Below, in pieces: positions 5,044 through 8,849 of a stretch of DNA of 8,849 nucleotides. The stretch comes from Gemmatimonadota bacterium (lineage in GTDB: Bacteria; Gemmatimonadota; Gemmatimonadetes; Gemmatimonadales; GWC2-71-9). Made by a program: the position numbers and the translations under genes. Positions within the stretch are counted from its first letter, which is position 1. Each line of letters opens with the position of its first letter. The DNA lies in the NCBI GenBank assembly GCA_003220985.1, contig QHTY01000175.1:1-8849 (forward strand), written 5' to 3'. The notes under the pieces are model-generated. The model did not search any database. It was not told where the DNA came from and saw only the letters and a list, made by a program, of their open reading frames with translations.

Positions 5044-7170
5044 CTAGCGACCGGCCCCGATCGAAAGGCCTAGGTAGAGGTTGCGTCCGGGTGCCGGTTC
5101 GTAGAAACGATCCCGGGCAGCGTTGATGACGACCGAGCTGACGTACAGGTGATTGAACGCGTTGTTGATACCGAGGAATGGGGCGAGACGCATGCCGCCG
5201 GCTATGCCTTCCCACCCCACGCGCACGTTCGTCGCCGACCACGGCGCCGCCCGCGTGTTCAACGTGTCGCTCACGAAGTAACCGGACGAGTAGCTCTGCT
5301 CAACTTCCAGCCACGCGCCGCGAACGGCGGACGGCTGAGCTCGCAGGCTCAGGTGCACCCAATGCCCTGGCACACCTGGCAGCGCGCGCCCATCGAGCGT
5401 GTGCAGGGTGGTGCCCGTCGTAAATGAGTAGCGCCGATAGCGGTAGTCCGCATACGTCCAGACCGCGGCGAGGTTGACGCCCGTGGCGAGCGCGAAATCG
5501 GTGCTCAACTCCACACCACGATGCCGTGTGCTCCCCGCATTTCTATAGTAGAAACGCGGTGCGGCAAGCTCGTAGGGGACCAGCGCGTCGCGCACATCGG
5601 CTTGAAAGACGGCGACGCTGTAGGACAGGCGTTCGCCGGCCGGCCCTCGCAGTCCGAGCTCGTAGTTCCATGCCTGCTGTGGCTTGAGATCGGGATTGAA
5701 TCCCCCGGCACCGGACTGCGAATTCGCCAGCTCCGTCGTCGTGGGCGTCTCGAACGACGATCCCACGTTGCCGTACACCGTTACCGCCCTCGACGGATTC
5801 ACGGCGATCCCGAGCGACCCCGAGAGCGCATGCATCAACCGGTCTCCCGAGTCGTCAGGGTTGAGTGGCGTGGTCGTGACAAGCCGATCGTGGACCGCGA
5901 ACCTCACCCAGTCGTAGCGCAGGCCCGCCGTAATCGTTCTCCCGGGCGACAGCTCCAGCGCGCTCTGCAGGAACGGGCCGATTTCTGTGACGTGCTCCAG
6001 CTGATCGAGCGAGCGGCTCGTATCCGCTGTCGCGGAGTCGCCGGGCGTGTTGAGGTAATTGAAATTCTTGCGGTCGTCGCGCTGGCGCTGGAAATCGAAA
6101 CCCGCGGTGAGCCGGTGGGCGAGCGTGCCCAACGACAGCGGATACGTGATGCTGGCACGGACGCCGTAGTCCACGCGGCCCAAGTCGATGTATGTCGTGG
6201 TGATTGGGTTTTTCAGATCGCGCGTGAGCCCGAAGAGCGTGACGGCCGCTTCACCGCCATCCGCCAGCGGACGTCGCAATGTCGCGCCCGACTGAACCTG
6301 CGTGACCGCCTTGCCCGCGTTGCGATTGCGATTGAGCAGGGGCACCGTGTCGCGGTTCGCCTGCAGCTCGGCGCGCGTCAATGAGCCGGGATTGTCGGCG
6401 CGCGGGTTGTCGCCGATGTCCGTGACGAGCGCCAACGACCAGGCGCTGCCCAGCGGCAGTCGTACGCGGGCGTTGAGGACGCGGTTGTCCGCGGCGCTGT
6501 GGTCGCGCTCGCCGTCGTAATCGAGCCGGGAGACGGTCAGGAGCGCGGTGCCTGCACCGCCCAGCCGCGCACTCGTGGTCGTTTGCCACTTATTCCAGGA
6601 CCTACCGGACCGCGCATCGAACCGGCCGGCGACCAAGCGCGCCTCTTCATTTATACGCGTCACCTCGTGCGGGCTGGTCCAGATGCTGATCACGCCGCCG
6701 GCCGCGTTCCCGTAGAGCGCCGATGCCGATCCCCGCAGCACCTCGATGTGGTCTACCTCGCCGAGCTCCAGGTTCGTAAGCTGACCCTGGCCATCGGGGA
6801 GCGTTTGGGGGATGCCGTCCACGAGAATCTTGATGCCGCGCACGGCGAACGCGGACCGCGCGCCGAAACCGCGAATCGAGATCCGTTGATCCTGAGAGAA
6901 GTTGTAGCGGTTGGCGACGTATACGCCCGGGACGTTGGCGAGGGCTTCATCCAGCCCCCATGTCGGCTTTGCCCGGCTAATCTGCGCGCGATCGATGCTA
7001 TGAATCGCCAGCGGAACCTGCGTGAGCGGTATCTCGGCGCGCGTGACCGAGACGGTCGTCGGGGCGAGCGTGTACGGTTTTGTCGTATCTGACGTTTGAG
7101 CATGCAGCGCGGGGAGCGGCCGGCAGCAGAACGCAGCCGCAACAATCGTCCACCGTACCGGCCGTGACAT
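5044..7170 (-). CDS. TonB-dependent outer-membrane receptor, FecA/YncD(PqqU)-like
   Basis: A 708-aa gated outer-membrane channel that uses TonB-ExbBD energy to import a scarce ligand into the periplasm. Signal peptide is 1-24 (cleavage ALHA before Gln25). A possible TonB box overlaps TTVSVT (39-43 onward). The plug runs about 45-165 and holds ISIRGFGARSAFAVRGI, VDGIPQTLPDGQGQ and IEVLRGSASALYGNAAGGV. The rest is the 22-strand barrel, ending with a FYEPAPGRN block near the C-terminus. The length is normal. The DGIP-x-TLPDGQGQ motif recalls the branch containing E. coli YncD/PqqU and ferric-citrate-type receptors, but the ligand cannot be read from sequence alone. The C-terminus ends in GAGR and lacks the usual terminal aromatic residue. 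The only good GGAG lies 17 nt before the ATG, unusually far. It heads a likely operon with sulfocyanin and Dps and follows the polysaccharide export gene after 86 nt. Confidence 0.95.
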   Translation of the reverse strand: MSRPVRWTIVAAAFCCRPLPALHAQTSDTTKPYTLAPTTVSVTRAEIPLTQVPLAIHSIDRAQISRAKPTWGLDEALANVPGVYVANRYNFSQDQRISIRGFGARSAFAVRGIKILVDGIPQTLPDGQGQLTNLELGEVDHIEVLRGSASALYGNAAGGVISIWTSPHEVTRINEEARLVAGRFDARSGRSWNKWQTTTSARLGGAGTALLTVSRLDYDGERDHSAADNRVLNARVRLPLGSAWSLALVTDIGDNPRADNPGSLTRAELQANRDTVPLLNRNRNAGKAVTQVQSGATLRRPLADGGEAAVTLFGLTRDLKNPITTTYIDLGRVDYGVRASITYPLSLGTLAHRLTAGFDFQRQRDDRKNFNYLNTPGDSATADTSRSLDQLEHVTEIGPFLQSALELSPGRTITAGLRYDWVRFAVHDRLVTTTPLNPDDSGDRLMHALSGSLGIAVNPSRAVTVYGNVGSSFETPTTTELANSQSGAGGFNPDLKPQQAWNYELGLRGPAGERLSYSVAVFQADVRDALVPYELAAPRFYYRNAGSTRHRGVELSTDFALATGVNLAAVWTYADYRYRRYSFTTGTTLHTLDGRALPGVPGHWVHLSLRAQPSAVRGAWLEVEQSYSSGYFVSDTLNTRAAPWSATNVRVGWEGIAGGMRLAPFLGINNAFNHLYVSSVVINAARDRFYEPAPGRNLYLGLSIGAGR

Positions 7171-7180
7171 GGGTCGGTGG

Positions 7181-7210
7181 TTTCTAACTCCTTCGCCCAG
7201 ATCGCGTCAA
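7181..7210 (-). promoter_or_regulatory. Candidate promoter for the receptor operon
   Basis: On the minus strand, TTGACG (complement of 7205-7210; 5 of 6 matches to a sigma-70 -35) is followed after 18 nt by TAGAAA (complement of 7181-7186; 4 of 6 matches to a -10). The -10 ends only 10 nt before the ATG at 7170, so transcription would begin about 3-4 nt before the start codon and give a nearly leaderless mRNA. That fits the misplaced GGAG. Promoter consensus in this lineage is not established here, so this is tentative. Confidence 0.35.
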
Positions 7211-7219
7211 GACCGTGCC

Positions 7220-7246
7220 ACAGATCACACGGATCAGCGACGGATC
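7220..7246 (-). promoter_or_regulatory. Three heptamer direct repeats upstream of the receptor promoter
   Basis: On the minus strand the spacer reads GATCCGT (7246-7240), GATCCGT (7235-7229) and GATCTGT (7226-7220). The copies are offset by 11 and 9 bp, close to one helical turn, so all would face the same side of the DNA. The array ends 9 bp before the candidate -35. This is the geometry of an activator site, but no known regulator motif is recognised. It does not look like an AT-rich Fur box. Confidence 0.4.
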
Positions 7247-7256
7247 TGCACGCGCC

Positions 7257-7889
7257 CTAGCGGTGACTGACCGCTACGATCGTGACCACGGCGGCGAGAC
7301 TCGAGACGATGATTCCCGTGATCCGCCATTTGGATTCGGGATCACGCTCTCCCGGCACCTGAATGCGATCGCCGGCCTGGACGCCGAGCTGATCGAGCGT
7401 CGCACCGTGCGCGATCGCTCTCTGAAGTCGATCGCCACCCCACAACGGCGCACTGCCCCGCAGAATTAGCAGCCGATCAACACGCGCGAGCTGGGTAGCG
7501 CCACCGGCAAGCATCAGGGCGTCGGGCAGCACGAGGTCCACGGGCACGGCGTAGAATCCAGGCCGGGTGACTTCCCCGACGACGGAGACACGGATCAACG
7601 CGCGCGCCTGAACCACTGGATCCTTGATGTAGCGCCTCAGCTGCTGCGTCAGATGCGCTTCGAGATCGGTACGGCGCACGCCGGCAAGCGAGATCTCGCC
7701 GACGTCCGGCAGGCGCAACGCCGGTCCTGCCACCACGGTGAACGTGTCCGTGAGCGCGGAGTCCCCCTCGACACGGAGGAGGATGCGGTCGCCGGCCTGA
7801 AAGGCGGTGATCGGCGTTTGCGCCCAACCCCGCCCTCCCGCGGCAGCAAGAACGACAGCGATAGATAGGGACCACCAGGAGCGGTTCAT
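7257..7889 (-). CDS. Short Wza-like polysaccharide export protein (Poly_export + SLBB)
   Basis: A 210-aa exported protein of the outer-membrane polysaccharide exporter family, which forms the periplasmic/outer-membrane exit channel for capsule or exopolysaccharide. Signal peptide is about 1-23 (GWA-Q). The Poly_export domain covers about 26-97 and includes FQAGDRILLRVEGD and LPDVGEISLAG. One SLBB-type beta-grasp follows at about 100-145 (VSVVGEVTRPGFYAVPVDLVL, LMLAGGAT). A hydrophobic helix at about 188-207 lies at the C-terminus and could be the membrane-crossing segment. It is much shorter than E. coli Wza (about 380 aa) and has no lipobox cysteine. The gene starts 9 nt after the BY-kinase stop, with AAGGTGG just upstream overlapping that stop, so the two are surely co-transcribed. 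Confidence 0.9.
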   Translation of the reverse strand: MNRSWWSLSIAVVLAAAGGRGWAQTPITAFQAGDRILLRVEGDSALTDTFTVVAGPALRLPDVGEISLAGVRRTDLEAHLTQQLRRYIKDPVVQARALIRVSVVGEVTRPGFYAVPVDLVLPDALMLAGGATQLARVDRLLILRGSAPLWGGDRLQRAIAHGATLDQLGVQAGDRIQVPGERDPESKWRITGIIVSSLAAVVTIVAVSHR

Positions 7890-7890
7890 G

Positions 7891-7909
7891 AGACCACCTT
7901 AGACCACCT
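7891..7909 (-). repeat. Duplicated AGGTGGTCT at the kinase/export-gene junction (ribosome site)
   Basis: The minus strand carries AGGTGGTCT twice with a 10-nt period. The first copy encodes the last kinase codons (Val-Val and into the stop). The second supplies the Shine-Dalgarno-like AAGGTGG in front of the ATG at 7889. It may be a small tandem duplication that created the ribosome site, or simple coincidence. Confidence 0.4.
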
Positions 7910-8849
7910 GCGAACCGGAGGTACCAGCCTCTTCGACCGCCTCGTAGCCGGGCAGGTAATAGGAGTAGTACGCGTAATAGCCATAGGCCGCACCGCGCGG
8001 CACGTCGTTCAACACCGCGCCGAGCAAACGGATCGGCAGGCGCTCCAGCACCTCGAGCTTGGCTCCCGTGATACCCCGGTGACTCTTCCCCGTTCGCAAC
8101 ACGACCAGCAAAGCCCCCGTCACCGTTCCCAGGACGAACGGATCGACCCCGGCGGTGAGCGGCGGGCTATCCACCACGATCACGTCATATTGTTCGCGCA
8201 ATTCGGTGAAGAGGTCGGCCATCGCCGGCGAACCGAGCACCTCCGGAGCGCGCTGCGTGCGCGTGCCACATCCGATGATCGACAACCTGGGATAGGGCGT
8301 CTCCTGCACGATTTGGTCGCGAGGCGCGTGGCCCTGAATGAAGTCGACCAGTCCAGGCTGACGGTTGCACTTGAACCGGCGGTGTAAGACGCCGCGCCGG
8401 ATGTCGCCGTCTATGAGCAGCGTGCGGTGGCCTCCGTCCGCGAACGTGAGCGCGAGATTCGCCGAGACGAAGGATTTCCCGTCGCCGGGCTCGGGACTCG
8501 TGACGGTGAAGACCACGGGCCCCGCACCGAATTCATGTGCGACATTGAGTCGCAGGCCACGCAGCGCCTCGACCACTTCGGCCGGTTCCTTGGTACGGAG
8601 ATGCGGCACGGCGCCGAGAATTGGTAGGCCGAGATCGCGCGACACTTGCTCCGGATAGCGCACTCGGGGATCGACGCGGTCGAGAACGATTGCTCCGACC
8701 ATGCCAAGGCCGAGGCCAAACACGAAGCCCATCAACAGGAGGCGTGGCGTGGTGTTCTTGATCGGACGCTGCGGCACGATCGCCGGATCGAGAATGCGGA
8801 CATCCGGAACCGTGGCTTCCGCGGCAAGCCGCGATTGATCGAAGCGTTG
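7899..8849 (-). CDS. BY-kinase (Wzc/CpsD-type) with Wzz C-terminal part; N-terminus outside window
   Basis: The minus-strand frame is open from the right edge (first codon at 8849) to TAA at 7899, giving 316 visible residues. The GTG at 8777 is internal, because upstream residues read VRILDPAIVPQRPIKN, the usual Wzz segment before the second membrane helix. That helix is at visible residues about 37-56. The kinase domain has Walker A SPEPGDGKS (118-126), Walker A-prime LLIDGDIRR (144-152) and Walker B VIVVDSPP (223-230). A tail of eight tyrosines within 14 residues (289-302) is the autophosphorylation cluster. Such inner-membrane proteins pair with Wza-type exporters and control polymer length and export through cycles of tyrosine phosphorylation. 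The missing part should be the periplasmic Wzz/coiled-coil region and first helix. It is directly followed by the export gene. Confidence 0.95.
   Translation of the reverse strand, partial: QRFDQSRLAAEATVPDVRILDPAIVPQRPIKNTTPRLLLMGFVFGLGLGMVGAIVLDRVDPRVRYPEQVSRDLGLPILGAVPHLRTKEPAEVVEALRGLRLNVAHEFGAGPVVFTVTSPEPGDGKSFVSANLALTFADGGHRTLLIDGDIRRGVLHRRFKCNRQPGLVDFIQGHAPRDQIVQETPYPRLSIIGCGTRTQRAPEVLGSPAMADLFTELREQYDVIVVDSPPLTAGVDPFVLGTVTGALLVVLRTGKSHRGITGAKLEVLERLPIRLLGAVLNDVPRGAAYGYYAYYSYYLPGYEAVEEAGTSGSQVV

Noticed and set aside
4189..5073. 294-codon plus-strand open frame across Dps and sulfocyanin
   Set aside because: It is antisense to two well-supported genes and crosses their boundary. It has no recognisable domain.
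5521..6384. 287-codon plus-strand open frame inside the receptor gene
   Set aside because: Antisense shadow of the beta-barrel region, Arg-rich and without motifs.
8775..8777. GTG as start of a 292-aa kinase
   Set aside because: The frame continues upstream to the window edge with the Wzz-type VRILDPA segment, so this valine is internal.

Overview
This is a GC-rich, gene-dense bacterial window with eight protein genes, two of them cut by the window edges, and no recognisable RNA genes, CRISPR array or insertion sequence. The gene mix is typical of a Gram-negative, outer-membrane bacterium: a TonB-dependent receptor, proline-linker lipoproteins, a Wza-type polysaccharide exporter with a BY-kinase, and a sulfocyanin-type blue copper protein. 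The sulfocyanin and the style of the large lipoprotein make Gemmatimonadota my best guess. This is an inference from protein style and not a measured phylogenetic placement.

Layout from left to right. (1) 1-1062, minus: the N-terminal 354 residues of a MATE-family multidrug/cation antiporter whose C-terminus lies outside the window. (2) 1149-2405, plus: a 418-aa lipoprotein of unknown function, divergent from MATE. (3) 2413-3327, minus: an AraC/XylS-family regulator, convergent with the lipoprotein (7 nt between stop codons). (4) 3452-3814, plus: a small plastocyanin/amicyanin-like cupredoxin lipoprotein, divergent from the regulator. The 124-bp spacer between them holds a 7-bp inverted repeat. 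(5) 3824-3851: a perfect 28-bp palindrome between two convergent genes. (6) A minus-strand run read from right to left: a BY-kinase/Wzz C-terminal half (8849-7899), a short Wza-like export protein (7889-7257), a TonB-dependent receptor (7170-5044), a sulfocyanin-like cupredoxin (5030-4485) and a Dps ferritin-like protein (4455-3862).

How the genes may work together. The BY-kinase and export protein are 9 nt apart and form the end of an extracellular polysaccharide cluster extending beyond the right edge. After an 86-nt gap come the receptor, sulfocyanin and Dps with gaps of only 13 and 29 nt, so they are probably co-transcribed. That module joins outer-membrane uptake, a periplasmic one-electron copper redox protein and an iron-storing/DNA-protecting Dps. 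A second blue copper protein with a neighbouring AraC regulator faces it. I read the centre of the window (2413-7170) as a possible metal/redox homeostasis island. Each family is recognisable on its own, but the combination is the part most worth testing. The 86-nt gap carries three near-identical heptamers at 9-11 bp periodicity and a plausible promoter, the best regulatory candidate seen here.

No stretch longer than about 130 bases lacks a gene.
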